Below, piece by piece: positions 8,148-16,254 of a stretch of DNA of 24,458 nucleotides. The DNA is from UBA791 sp963602355. Its GTDB lineage: Bacteria > Cyanobacteriota > Vampirovibrionia > Gastranaerophilales > Gastranaerophilaceae. The translations under genes and the position numbers were made by a program. The notes beneath the pieces are model-generated. The model saw only the letters and a list, made by a program, of their open reading frames with translations. It was not told the DNA's origin and did no database searches. The stretch covers positions 1 to 24,458 of the forward strand of contig CAVCIU010000024.1 in NCBI GenBank assembly GCA_963602355.1. The letters run 5' to 3'. Positions within the stretch are counted from its first letter, which is position 1; the number at the start of each line of letters is the position of its first letter.

Positions 8148-8189
8148 TTTAGATGCTTTATTTAAAACAAAGAAAGGACTTAATTTGTC

Positions 8190-9884
8190 ATGAAAATAAA
8201 TAATTTTAATCCAAACATCAGAGTAAATAATCAAAATGTAAATACTAACCCGTATCCGAAGACAAAACCAATGCCAATGGATAGTGTAACTTTTTCAGGA
8301 GTACAACCAAAAATGAGTAATGATGAAAAATTTGTAGAATTACGTGAAAAGATTTCAAAAGATATGGAACCTTTGATGTCAGATGCAGAAGCTGCATGCT
8401 GGGATTTTTATACAAACAGCACAGAAGAAAATATGAACAAAATGAATGTTGCACAAGATAAGTCAACAGAATTTTTTGATAATGCAGAAATTTATGCAGA
8501 ATTAAAAGAAATAAATAAATCAGGTGGTGTTAAGGATAAAAAACTCCAAAAACAACTTCGCAATTTAACAAGTGCTTTCGGAGACGGAATTGAATACAAA
8601 GCCGAAATGAAGGCTATGAACGAAAAAGAAAACGAAATTTCACAAAAACTTAATTCATACCAAATGACAATAGATGGAAAACCTGTTTCGAAAGCTGAAA
8701 TTGGTAAGATTATGGAAACCGAAAAAAATCCAGAAATCCGTAAAAAAGCAGCAGAAGCTAAAATTAAATCAGGGGATTTGATTGCTGACGACCTTGTTGA
8801 ATTAGTAAAAATGAGAAACGATTTTGCTAAGAAAAAAGGTTATGACAATTATTTTGATATGAAACTAAAAGAAGATTATGATATTGAGCCAGAAGAACTT
8901 GATAAACTTTTAGACGATGTTGCTAAGAACACAAAAGACTCTAACGCAAAAGTTATGGCAGGTATTAAAAAAGATTTGTCAGAAGCTTTTGGCATTAAAC
9001 CAGAAGATTTAAGAAGTTATCACTTTGGCTATTTAGCGGGTGAAGATCCAGAAAAAATTGTCAACGATAGCATTAAAACAAAAGAAGAGGTTGTTGATAT
9101 GTCTAAAAAAGCTTATGCTGGTATGGGTTATGATATTGACAAATTACCGATTAAATTAGATTTATTCCCTCGTGAAAACAAAAACACTCACGGTTTTTCA
9201 TTCCCTATCAAGGCTGGTAAAGATGCAAGAATTTTAGCAAACTTGACTGATAATGTTTCAAGTGTTGACACTTTGATGCACGAATTAGGGCACTCTGTGT
9301 TTACCGTAAAAACAAACCCAGAACTTCCTTATATGGAACAGGACACAACAAGCACAATGACAGAAGCTGTTGCAATGATGATGGGAGATATGATTAGAAC
9401 AGAAGGTCTTGCAAAAGATAAAATTTCACCAGAAGTTAATGAAAAATTTGCAAAATCTCTTGGTAAAGAAGAATCAACTTTTGTAGGTTCAAGTATGGCT
9501 ATCATTGATTTTGAACGTAATATGTACGAAAATCCTGATCAAGATTTGAAACAACTTTGGAAAGATATGGGTGTAAAATATAAAGGACGTAGTGAAAAAG
9601 ACGAGGCAACAAATGAGTGGGCAACTGTTCCTCACTTCTTGTCTCACCCTGCATATTACCAAAACTACTTTAGAGCATCTTTGATTAAGGCTCAATTGTA
9701 TGATGGATTAACTAAAAAATTAGGTAAATTGACAGAAAACAAAGATACTGCAAAATACTTGGACGAAAACGTATTCCAATATGGTGGTTCAAAAACAGAT
9801 GACGAAATTTTGGAAAAAGTTACTGGTAAAAAATTGAGCGCAGATGCTTTCTGCGAAAGATTAAACAAACTTGTTCAAGAATAA
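8190..9884 (+). CDS. Zinc metallopeptidase, gluzincin of the M2/M3 (ACE/oligopeptidase-like) type
   Basis: A 564-aa, mostly helical peptidase. The zinc site is HELGH (residues 364-368) with the third ligand Glu392 in TMTEAVAMM, exactly 24 residues after the second His. That spacing equals ACE (M2: His387 to Glu411), whereas thimet-type M3 enzymes have 25. A downstream segment near residue 480-510 (VPHFLSHPAYYQNYF) matches in layout the His/Tyr substrate-binding region of ACE. Such enzymes cut short peptides in their closed tunnel. The first ~43 residues are Asn/Pro-rich and disordered-looking and contain VTFSG (33-37), also seen as INFTG in the 623-aa protein at 16393. There is no hydrophobic signal peptide. 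M2 versus M3 cannot be settled without alignment. Confidence 0.85.
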   Translation: MKINNFNPNIRVNNQNVNTNPYPKTKPMPMDSVTFSGVQPKMSNDEKFVELREKISKDMEPLMSDAEAACWDFYTNSTEENMNKMNVAQDKSTEFFDNAEIYAELKEINKSGGVKDKKLQKQLRNLTSAFGDGIEYKAEMKAMNEKENEISQKLNSYQMTIDGKPVSKAEIGKIMETEKNPEIRKKAAEAKIKSGDLIADDLVELVKMRNDFAKKKGYDNYFDMKLKEDYDIEPEELDKLLDDVAKNTKDSNAKVMAGIKKDLSEAFGIKPEDLRSYHFGYLAGEDPEKIVNDSIKTKEEVVDMSKKAYAGMGYDIDKLPIKLDLFPRENKNTHGFSFPIKAGKDARILANLTDNVSSVDTLMHELGHSVFTVKTNPELPYMEQDTTSTMTEAVAMMMGDMIRTEGLAKDKISPEVNEKFAKSLGKEESTFVGSSMAIIDFERNMYENPDQDLKQLWKDMGVKYKGRSEKDEATNEWATVPHFLSHPAYYQNYFRASLIKAQLYDGLTKKLGKLTENKDTAKYLDENVFQYGGSKTDDEILEKVTGKKLSADAFCERLNKLVQE

Positions 9885-9942
9885 TACTTTACGAACAGTA
9901 GAAAAAGTTGTATTATAACGATACTAAAGGAGTTTAAAATAA

Positions 9943-11235
9943 ATGGTTGATATGAATATTAATCTAAATGGTGCAAACGAACCTCAAAAGAAGAACAATA
10001 ATAAAGTTCCAAGTTATTTGAGTGGCGATAATTCTGCTCAAAAATCTGGTAGTATTTTTGATACAACTGTTATTGGTGAATTAGAAAAGCAAAATAAAAA
10101 ATTAGATAATGCTTTAAATAAACCGGCTTTTGAAATGACAAAGGCGGAAAAACAAGAAGCTAAAAAATTAAACAAAGAACAACAACAAAGAGCAAATTAC
10201 AAAACAACATTAGAAGCTAAAGAAAAGGCTGAAAAAGAACGTCAAAAAGTAATAAGAAATTATTCAGAATACATTGAAAAATATAAAATTAATGTAAAAG
10301 GAAAATCTGCAGAACAAATAAGAAACGAAGTTTTGGAAAACTACCGAAAAGACGATACAATAGGAAAACAAAAACAATCTAAAGATGCTTCTTCTGATAA
10401 ACAAAAAGCTGATGAAACTCCAAAATCATACAATTATACAACAGATCCTAAACCTGTAAAAAATCATTGTGGATTTAGTACAAGAGAATATAATTTTAGA
10501 GAAAACGAACGTGAAAATTTAGATAGTTCAAATTATGACATGGACGAAAGAGATAGAACTGATAAAGACTTTGTATACACTTCTGAAAGAAGTACAAGTC
10601 GTACAGAAGAAACTGATAAATCTTACAGAAAACAACGTGAACTACATGCTGAAAATGAAATTGACAGCCGTAAATATTCTTACAACAAATCAGCCATAAT
10701 GGTTGAAACTTACGGGGGTTTTAGAAAAGCAACTGTTTTCGGTGATAAAGAAGGTTATCATGGCAAAATTGGTTCTAATAACTTCAAAATGTACAAACGT
10801 GAAAACGGCTGGGATCCAGGAAGTCAATATTTAGGCAGAATTGGAAGACAAGATGTTGATATTGAAGAACGTGAAATTCAATTTACAATGAATGGTTTAA
10901 ATCACTATTATGGTAAAATTGGTGATAATGATTTTGAAATGGAATCAAAATCAAAGAATTTTTCAAACGCAGAACGTGCAATCTATGAAGGAAAATACAA
11001 AGGTAAATCTTTCCAAGTAGAAGTTGGACGTGATAACATTGAAAAAGATGATGGCGATAGAGTTATCAGAGGTTATTTTGACGGTCAAAGAGTTGATATC
11101 AAAAAACGTCCAGCAAAATTAACTGATAACGATAGAATGAAGATTAATAATTTGCCAAAAGAATTTGAAGATGTTGCATCATTTATCTTTGTTGCGCATA
11201 CAGAACTTGAAAAATCAGGCAAATTAAAAGACTAA
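9943..11235 (+). CDS. Uncharacterised repeat protein A: helical charged N-half, five-fold 'G-x-h-G-K-x-h-D' repeat C-half
   Basis: A 430-aa protein I do not recognise. It starts MVDMNINLNG, nearly the same as the next gene's MSDMNINGLK. Residues ~45-150 are Lys/Glu/Gln-rich, likely helical or coiled-coil; ~150-250 are polar and disordered-looking. Residues ~272-388 hold five degenerate units of ~25 aa: GYHGKIGSNNFKM, YLGRIGRQDVDIEER, YYGKIGDNDFEMESK, YEGKYKGKSFQVEV and RGYFDGQRVDIKKR, with consensus Y-x-G-x-h-G-x-x-h-D/E-h, which reads as short beta-hairpins. A conserved end, LPKEFEDVASFIFV (404-417), follows. AAGGAG (9927-9932) lies 10 bases before the ATG. No signal peptide or membrane helix. 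It forms an operon with its shorter paralogue, 11 bases downstream. Confidence 0.8.
   Translation: MVDMNINLNGANEPQKKNNNKVPSYLSGDNSAQKSGSIFDTTVIGELEKQNKKLDNALNKPAFEMTKAEKQEAKKLNKEQQQRANYKTTLEAKEKAEKERQKVIRNYSEYIEKYKINVKGKSAEQIRNEVLENYRKDDTIGKQKQSKDASSDKQKADETPKSYNYTTDPKPVKNHCGFSTREYNFRENERENLDSSNYDMDERDRTDKDFVYTSERSTSRTEETDKSYRKQRELHAENEIDSRKYSYNKSAIMVETYGGFRKATVFGDKEGYHGKIGSNNFKMYKRENGWDPGSQYLGRIGRQDVDIEEREIQFTMNGLNHYYGKIGDNDFEMESKSKNFSNAERAIYEGKYKGKSFQVEVGRDNIEKDDGDRVIRGYFDGQRVDIKKRPAKLTDNDRMKINNLPKEFEDVASFIFVAHTELEKSGKLKD
10756..11106 (+). repeat. Coding repeats in protein A (five ~25-aa units)
   Basis: Region encoding residues 272-388. Each unit has an aromatic or Gly start, a Gly-x-hydrophobic-Gly turn, and a hydrophobic-Asp/Glu-hydrophobic strand followed by charged residues. 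The units align one-to-one with 11400-11741 of the next gene. Confidence 0.7.
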
Positions 11236-11246
11236 AGGAGCAAACT

Positions 11247-11927
11247 ATGTCAGATATGAATATTAATGGCTTAAAAAATTTACAAAATACAAAACTAAAT
11301 CAAACAGAAAAAGCTGAACAACAACCAGAAGAAATTATGGTATTCGGTGCGGTTGATTCACAATCTCAAAGTAAGATAAAAAAAGGTTTAGTAACTGATA
11401 TTTACAGAGGTAATATTGCAGGAAAAGATTTTGACCTTTTGAGAAGAAAAAATATTGTTGAATTTGGTTATCAAACTATTGGTAATATTGATGGCAAAAA
11501 AGTTGACGTAGAAGAAAGAAAAATTCCACTTACAAGAACAACTATCTACAAAGGTTCTGTTGGTGATAAAGAATTAAATATGAAGTCAAGAAAAGCTATC
11601 ATGACATTGACAAACAAAAAGACTTATAAAGGAACATATAATGGGAAATCCTTTGATGTTGAATTTAAAGATGATGGAATTGTTAATCTAGGTGATAAAA
11701 CTTTAAAAGGTACTTATGACGGTAAAAAAGTTGATATTAAATATGATTATAAACATCTTCAACGTTCAGACAAAGTTAAAGAAAACTCAGTACCTGATGA
11801 TTTTGGCGATGTGGCAACTTTGATTTTTGTTGAAAATAATGATTCTGAAGTTCGTGAAAAACGTGAACAAGAACGTAAAGCTCAAGAAGAACAAAGAAAA
11901 CAACAGCAACAACAAAATGTTCAGTAG
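11247..11927 (+). CDS. Uncharacterised repeat protein B, short paralogue of A
   Basis: A 226-aa paralogue of the preceding protein lacking its long helical/polar middle part. Residues ~52-165 carry the same five units in the same order: YRGNIAGKDFDLLRR, TIGNIDGKKVDVEER, YKGSVGDKELNMKSR, YKGTYNGKSFDVEF and KGTYDGKKVDIKYD. The closing segment VPDDFGDVATLIFV (182-195) aligns with LPKEFEDVASFIFV of A. The C-terminus is a Glu/Arg/Gln-rich helix ending in a polyglutamine run (219-223). The pair most likely arose by tandem duplication; they probably act together or have divided roles. AAGGAG (11235-11240) overlaps the end of gene A. A terminator follows at 11951-11980. No known function. Confidence 0.8.
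   Translation: MSDMNINGLKNLQNTKLNQTEKAEQQPEEIMVFGAVDSQSQSKIKKGLVTDIYRGNIAGKDFDLLRRKNIVEFGYQTIGNIDGKKVDVEERKIPLTRTTIYKGSVGDKELNMKSRKAIMTLTNKKTYKGTYNGKSFDVEFKDDGIVNLGDKTLKGTYDGKKVDIKYDYKHLQRSDKVKENSVPDDFGDVATLIFVENNDSEVREKREQERKAQEEQRKQQQQQNVQ
11400..11741 (+). repeat. Coding repeats in protein B (five ~24-aa units)
   Basis: Region encoding residues 52-165, with consensus Y-x-G-x-h-x-G-K-x-h-D-h-x-x-R. Units 4 and 5 (KGTYNGKSFDV / KGTYDGKKVDI) are the most alike, pointing to internal duplication. Confidence 0.7.
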
Positions 11928-11950
11928 TATAACATCACAATAAATTTACA

Positions 11951-11980
11951 AAAGGGTTGGCTTTTAAAAGTCAGCCCTTT
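11951..11980 (+). terminator. Hairpin terminator after the paralogue operon, overlapping a promoter
   Basis: A 13-bp stem with two G-T wobbles (11951-11963 with 11968-11980) and a TTAA loop, ending in CCCTTT. The T-tract is short (TTT then ATAAT), so termination may be partial. The same bases hold the -35 and -10 of the next gene. Confidence 0.65.
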
Positions 11981-11985
11981 ATAAT
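11957..11985 (+). promoter_or_regulatory. Promoter inside the terminator hairpin, driving a leaderless gene
   Basis: TTGGCT (11957-11962), 17-base spacer, TATAAT (11980-11985). The ATG at 11992 is 6 bases after the -10, so transcription would start at or within a base of the start codon. No Shine-Dalgarno is present. Confidence 0.55.
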
Positions 11986-11991
11986 ATCTGT

Positions 11992-12777
11992 ATGATAAAT
12001 ATTATTGCAATTACAGTTTGTTTAATCTTGGTATTTTGGTTATTTTTCGAGCCAAATAGACTTGTTGTCAAAAGACTTAAAATAAAAGATGAAGCCTTAA
12101 AAGGTTTGAAAATTGTTTTTGCAAGTGATTTTCACATAAAATTTTACGAAGGAAAAAGATTAAAGAAAATCGTTAAACTGATTAACGCAGAAAACCCCGA
12201 TTTAGTTTTATCTACTGGAGATTTTTTCTCTGGGTATAGAAATATTTCAACAATGAGTTTGGATAAGATTGCAAAAGAATTTGGTAATGTAAAATCAAAA
12301 TATGGCTTTTTTACATCTTTAGGTAATCACGATTTCCATAGAGATAATGAAAAGGTTACACAAACACTTTCTCAATTCGGCATTGTAACTTTATCAAACA
12401 ATAATACTTTTGTTCAAACTGAAAATAAGGGCTTGTTCATTGCTGGTGTTGAAGACTTAAAGACTTGTAAACCCGATGTTGAAAAAGCACTAGAAAATAC
12501 AAACGGAGCAACAATCCTATTAACACATTCACCAGATGTTTTTGAAAATGTGCCAGACTCGGTAAATCTTACATTGGCAGGACACTTACACGGTGGACAA
12601 GTGAGATTACCAATCGTCGGCGCTTTATTTTGCCCGTCTAAATTTGGCACAAAATATGCAAGCGGATATTTTGAAGAAGGTAATAAAAAAATGTACGTTA
12701 CAACAGGAATTGGTACTAGCAAATTACCAATCAGATTTTTATGCACTCCAGAAATTGTTGTTATTGAATTTGAATAA
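11992..12777 (+). CDS. Membrane-anchored calcineurin-like metallophosphoesterase (YkuE-like)
   Basis: A 261-aa enzyme with a single N-terminal hydrophobic helix (residues 2-19) and a metallophosphoesterase domain. All metal-binding motifs are present in order: SDFH (Asp46, His48), GDF (Asp77), GNHD (Asn112, His113), HSP (His179) and GHLHGGQ (His198, His200). The GHxHGGQ-R-LP layout is that of the YkuE/LpxG-like group, whose members are membrane-associated phosphohydrolases; proposed substrates include UDP-2,3-diacylglucosamine in some lineages. The substrate here cannot be read from sequence. It starts without a leader, directly after a terminator-embedded promoter, and converges with the aminotransferase gene, leaving 8 bases between the two stops. 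Confidence 0.88.
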   Translation: MINIIAITVCLILVFWLFFEPNRLVVKRLKIKDEALKGLKIVFASDFHIKFYEGKRLKKIVKLINAENPDLVLSTGDFFSGYRNISTMSLDKIAKEFGNVKSKYGFFTSLGNHDFHRDNEKVTQTLSQFGIVTLSNNNTFVQTENKGLFIAGVEDLKTCKPDVEKALENTNGATILLTHSPDVFENVPDSVNLTLAGHLHGGQVRLPIVGALFCPSKFGTKYASGYFEEGNKKMYVTTGIGTSKLPIRFLCTPEIVVIEFE

Positions 12778-12785
12778 CAAATTAA

Positions 12786-13952
12786 TTATTTATTTCTTAA
12801 TTTAGCAACAAATCTAGAAAGTTTTTCCATAGCAATTTTTAGGGTTTCTAGTGAATATGCGTAAGATATTCTCAAGAAGCCTTCGCCACTATCACCAAAA
12901 GCGGTACCAGGAACAACGGCAACATGTTCTTCTTCTAAAAATTTTGTTGCAAATTCTTCGCTTGTCATTCCGAATTCTTTAATACAAGGGAACACATAAA
13001 ATGCTCCGTAAGGTTCAAAACATTCTAAACCCATTTCTTTAAAAGCATTTATTAAAAATCTTCGTCTTTGGTTATATGACATTTTCATTTCTTTAACATC
13101 ATCATCGCCGTTTTTAAGAGCTTCTACTGCTGCGTATTGGCTGATTGTAGGTGCACACATAATTGCGTATTGATGAATTTTTGTCATTTGTGTCAAAAGT
13201 TCTTTTGGACCACAAGCATAACCAAGTCTCCAACCTGTCATTGCATATGCTTTTGAAAAGCCATTAATCAGTAATGTTCTTTCCTTCATTCCGACAAGAC
13301 TTGCAATAGAAACGTGTTCGCCATTATAAGTAAGTTCTGAATAAATTTCGTCAGACATTACCAAAATATCGTGTTTTTTGATAACTTCTGCGATTTTTTC
13401 TAAATCATTTTTATCCATAATCGCACCTGTCGGATTGTTTGGATAAGGAAGTATCAAAACCTTTGTTTTATCAGTAATAGCTTCTTCCAACTCTTCTGCT
13501 GTTAATCTAAAATCATTTTCAGCTTTAAGATTAAGAATAACTGGTTTTGCTCCTGCAAGAAGTGCACAAGGTTCGTATGAAACATAAGAAGGTTGTGGAA
13601 TAATAACCTCGTCGCCTTCATTAATCATTGCTCTCAAACCAATATCAATAGCTTCAGAACCTCCTACAGTAACAAGAATTTCACCGTCTGGACAGTAAGA
13701 AATTTTTTGTTTGCGTTTGATATAATTTGAAATTTCTACCCTCAAATCTTTTAAACCAGAATTTGAAGTATAAAAAGTTTTACCTTGTTCAAAGGCATAA
13801 ATACCTTCATCTCTAATGTGCCAAGGTGTATCAAAATCAGGTTCGCCAACACCTAGCGATATAGCATCTTTCATTTCTGAAACTATATCAAAAAATTTTC
13901 TTATACCTGATGGCTTTATTGCTTCTATTGTTTTTGAAATTGGAATACTCAT
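12786..13952 (-). CDS. Class I/II PLP-dependent aminotransferase (aspartate/aromatic type)
   Basis: A 388-aa cytoplasmic fold-type I aminotransferase. Visible motifs: GVGEPDFDTP near the N-terminus, VTVGGSEAID (phosphate-binding start), PYPNNPTG (NNPTG 172-176), SDEIYSEL (Asp201 pairs with the pyridine N of PLP), SKAYAMTGWRLGY with Lys234 as Schiff-base lysine, and a C-terminal FLRISYA with the substrate-carboxylate Arg. This is the subgroup Ib aspartate aminotransferase/PatA/AraT pattern; the exact amino donor is not decidable. Its ATG overlaps the stop of the Lrp/AsnC gene by one base (TAATG), so the enzyme and regulator are translationally coupled, suggesting the regulator responds to the amino acid handled by this enzyme. 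Confidence 0.93.
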   Translation of the reverse strand: MSIPISKTIEAIKPSGIRKFFDIVSEMKDAISLGVGEPDFDTPWHIRDEGIYAFEQGKTFYTSNSGLKDLRVEISNYIKRKQKISYCPDGEILVTVGGSEAIDIGLRAMINEGDEVIIPQPSYVSYEPCALLAGAKPVILNLKAENDFRLTAEELEEAITDKTKVLILPYPNNPTGAIMDKNDLEKIAEVIKKHDILVMSDEIYSELTYNGEHVSIASLVGMKERTLLINGFSKAYAMTGWRLGYACGPKELLTQMTKIHQYAIMCAPTISQYAAVEALKNGDDDVKEMKMSYNQRRRFLINAFKEMGLECFEPYGAFYVFPCIKEFGMTSEEFATKFLEEEHVAVVPGTAFGDSGEGFLRISYAYSLETLKIAMEKLSRFVAKLRNK

Positions 13953-14434
13953 TATAACATCATTTCTCTTTCATCTTCGTGTTGTTTTTTCTCTAAAATA
14001 GTGCCGTGGTCTTTATATTTTTTCAAAATAAAGTGAGTAGCAGTACTCAAAACACTATCTAATGTTGATAATTTGTCAGAAACAAAAGCTGAAATTTCTT
14101 TTAAAGATTTTTCTTCTAATGTAACTAATAAATCATATGCGCCAGAAATTAAATACACTGATTTTACTTCTGGATAGTTATAAATTCTTTCTGCTATATG
14201 GTCAAAACCTTGACCTCTTTGTGGTGTAACTCTAACTTCAATTAATGCAGTAACTTTTTCTACAGAAGTTTTATCCCAGTCAACAAGTGTATGATAACCG
14301 CAAATAATACCTTCTTTTTCTAATGCTTGAAGTTCATTAATAACATCTTCTACAGAAACTCCAAGAATTACAGCTAATTCTTTTAAATCTATTCTACTAT
14401 TTTTTTCAATTATAAGTAACAATTCTTCTCTCAT
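13952..14434 (-). CDS. Lrp/AsnC-family transcriptional regulator
   Basis: A 160-aa regulator with an N-terminal winged helix-turn-helix (residues ~1-48: RIDLKELAVILGVSVEDVINELQALEKEGII) and a C-terminal RAM/effector domain (~60-135: VTALIEVRVTP..., VKSVYLISGAYDLLVTLE). Family members bind amino acids at the RAM interface and form dimers and octamers. A charged extension of ~20 residues (EKKQHEDEREMML) follows the domain. GGGGAG lies ~5 bases upstream of the ATG and a minus-strand TATAAT at 14466-14461 gives a leader of ~20 bases. It is the first gene of a two-gene operon with the aminotransferase, probably auto-regulated and divergent from the uridine phosphorylase gene. Confidence 0.9.
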   Translation of the reverse strand: MREELLLIIEKNSRIDLKELAVILGVSVEDVINELQALEKEGIICGYHTLVDWDKTSVEKVTALIEVRVTPQRGQGFDHIAERIYNYPEVKSVYLISGAYDLLVTLEEKSLKEISAFVSDKLSTLDSVLSTATHFILKKYKDHGTILEKKQHEDEREMML

Positions 14435-14540
14435 AACATCTCCCCATACGTAATGTAACTATTATAATATATGTTCAAAAAAAAATCATTATAAAAAGAA
14501 AAATTTAAACCAAATAAACGACAAAATATAATAATTGTGC

Positions 14541-14568
14541 TTGCAAAAAAGGTTTTTTCTGATATTAT
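14541..14568 (+). promoter_or_regulatory. Promoter of the uridine phosphorylase gene
   Basis: TTGCAA (14541-14546), 16-base spacer, TATTAT (14563-14568). A leader of ~43 bases carries AGAAAGGTG as ribosome-binding site before the ATG at 14619. Confidence 0.6.
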
Positions 14569-14618
14569 TGATACAAAGTTTTCTGTAATATAACAAATAT
14601 AAGAAAGGTGTTTATTTT

Positions 14619-15395
14619 ATGCAAGAATTAGAAAAACAATTCCACATTCATTGTGTTGAAGGTGATGTAGGTCGTTACGTAATTTTACCTGGCGATCCTG
14701 GTAGATGTGAATCAATCGCAGCTTTATTTGACAATGCTCATCACGTAGCACAAAACAGAGAATATAATATTTATACAGGTACATTGTTAGGCGAAAAAGT
14801 TTCAGTATGTTCAACAGGTATCGGTGGTCCATCAGCTTCTATCGCTATGGAAGAATTACACAACATCGGTGCTGATACATTCATCAGAACTGGTACTTGC
14901 GGTGGTATTGATTTAAACGTACAATCAGGCGACATCGTAGTTGCTACAGGTGCAATCAGATTTGAACACACTTCAATGGAATATGCTCCAATTGAATATC
15001 CTGCAGTAGCAAACTTAGACATTACAGTTGCTTTAAGACAAGCAGCTTTAGCAATGGGTAAAACAACTCACACAGGTGTTGTTCAATGTAAAGACGCATT
15101 CTACGGTCAACACAGCCCAGCTAAAATGCCTGTTTCTTATGAATTATTACAAAAATGGGAAGCTTGGAAACGTTTAGGTGTTAAAGCTTCTGAAATGGAA
15201 TCAGCAGCATTATTCGTTGTAGCTGACGCATTAAAATGCAGATGTGGCTCTTGCTTCCACGTAATCTGGAACCAAGAAAGAGAAGCTGCTGGTATGGATC
15301 AAAAAATGAGCGAAGATACTTCAGCAGCAGTAAGAGTTGCAGTTGATGCTTTGAAAATCATGATTGAACAAGATAGAGCAGCAGCTAACAAATAA
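14619..15395 (+). CDS. udp: Uridine phosphorylase
   Basis: Cytoplasmic enzyme of nucleoside salvage: uridine + phosphate to uracil + ribose-1-phosphate. At 258 aa it has the usual length of the NP-I (PNP/UDP) family. Motifs: GDPGR (residues 25-29, phosphate binding), STGIGGPSASIAMEEL (66-80), RTGTCGG (90-96, phosphate/ribose), CKDAFYGQHSPAKMP (157-171), which is the segment specific for uridine phosphorylases, and SEMESAALF (191-199, ribose binding by Glu/Met/Glu). Codon use is GC-richer than in its neighbours and shows few rare codons, suggesting high expression. It has its own promoter and a strong terminator, so it is monocistronic. Confidence 0.93.
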   Translation: MQELEKQFHIHCVEGDVGRYVILPGDPGRCESIAALFDNAHHVAQNREYNIYTGTLLGEKVSVCSTGIGGPSASIAMEELHNIGADTFIRTGTCGGIDLNVQSGDIVVATGAIRFEHTSMEYAPIEYPAVANLDITVALRQAALAMGKTTHTGVVQCKDAFYGQHSPAKMPVSYELLQKWEAWKRLGVKASEMESAALFVVADALKCRCGSCFHVIWNQEREAAGMDQKMSEDTSAAVRVAVDALKIMIEQDRAAANK

Positions 15396-15409
15396 TTATT
15401 GTTTTAATT

Positions 15410-15450
15410 AAGAAGGCGATGAGGTGAAACCTCAGCGCCTTCTTTTTTTT
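15410..15450 (+). terminator. Intrinsic terminator of the uridine phosphorylase gene
   Basis: A 9-bp outer stem (15410-15418 with 15436-15444) and a 5-bp inner stem (15421-15425 with 15429-15433) separated by a 2-base internal bulge on each side, followed by a T-run to 15450. Confidence 0.92.
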
Positions 15451-15453
15451 ATG

Positions 15454-16248
15454 TTATTCTTTTAACCATTCGTTATCATCTGGTCCCATTTTTGTAACTA
15501 CAAGAGCAAATCTTTTGTATTTATGCTCTAAAAAATCACTTTTTATTTCGCCAATTTCTTTAAATGGTATTGCACATTCTTTCAGTAAATCTTTTTGAAT
15601 GTCGTATTCTACTTCACTTTGATTAACTATGAATAATTTTCCTCCAGTTTTTAGAGAAAAATACGCATGCCAAAGCATTTTTTTAGGGTTAAAGAATTCT
15701 AAAGGTAAACCCCAACGCATATGCGGATATTTTCTAACAAAAGGAAGAAACCATGTTAGATAATCGAATTTGTCATCATAGTTTAGAAAATCTTTTGGAA
15801 TATATCTAACGTTTTTTAATCCGTTTTTATAAAATCTTGCTACTTCATATCTTGAATACAAATTCCAATAAAGCCTGTAAGCATCAATTTCAATACCTTT
15901 TAGTGAAAGGTTTTCACAATACTTTTTAAAAAAAGTATACTGACCTTTTACATAGTTCCAGTTTTTGCAACCAATATCCATTGCAGATATGTCTTTTTGA
16001 TTAATAATATCAAAATATTTATCTAAGATATCTAACATATAAAGATTTTCTCGATAATTTAGTTCTGTCATATTAGACAAATATTCTAAACCATATTTTT
16101 TCAGCAAATCATTTTCTCGCTGTTTTAATTTGCCAGAAAAAATATTAGATAAGTTTTCTGGTTCTTCAAAATAACCTTGACGAGAAAATTTAGTTTTTTT
16201 TCTTATATAAAAATCTATTTTATTTTTTAAATTTTCAAAAAGCTCCAT
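15454..16248 (-). CDS. SAM-dependent methyltransferase-like protein
   Basis: A 264-aa cytoplasmic protein. The centre resembles a class I methyltransferase: motif I-like ISAMDIGCKNWNYVKG (residues ~87-102), an acidic end of strand 2 in LKGIEIDAYRLYW (~114-127), a region with DYLTWFLPF in the place of motif IV, and GGKLFIVNQSE as motif post-III. The N-terminal ~80 residues are charged and helical and not part of the core. Motif I is DIGCKN rather than the usual D-x-G-x-G, so SAM binding may be altered or lost. It is monocistronic, starts leaderless from a TATAAT six bases upstream, and is divergent from the 623-aa protein. The substrate is unknown. Confidence 0.65.
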   Translation of the reverse strand: MELFENLKNKIDFYIRKKTKFSRQGYFEEPENLSNIFSGKLKQRENDLLKKYGLEYLSNMTELNYRENLYMLDILDKYFDIINQKDISAMDIGCKNWNYVKGQYTFFKKYCENLSLKGIEIDAYRLYWNLYSRYEVARFYKNGLKNVRYIPKDFLNYDDKFDYLTWFLPFVRKYPHMRWGLPLEFFNPKKMLWHAYFSLKTGGKLFIVNQSEVEYDIQKDLLKECAIPFKEIGEIKSDFLEHKYKRFALVVTKMGPDDNEWLKE

Positions 16249-16254
16249 ATAAAG

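Noticed and set aside
12414..12746. Minus-strand open frame opposite the phosphoesterase
   Set aside because: Overlaps the conserved HSP and GHLHGGQ motifs of the sense gene; no own start signal.
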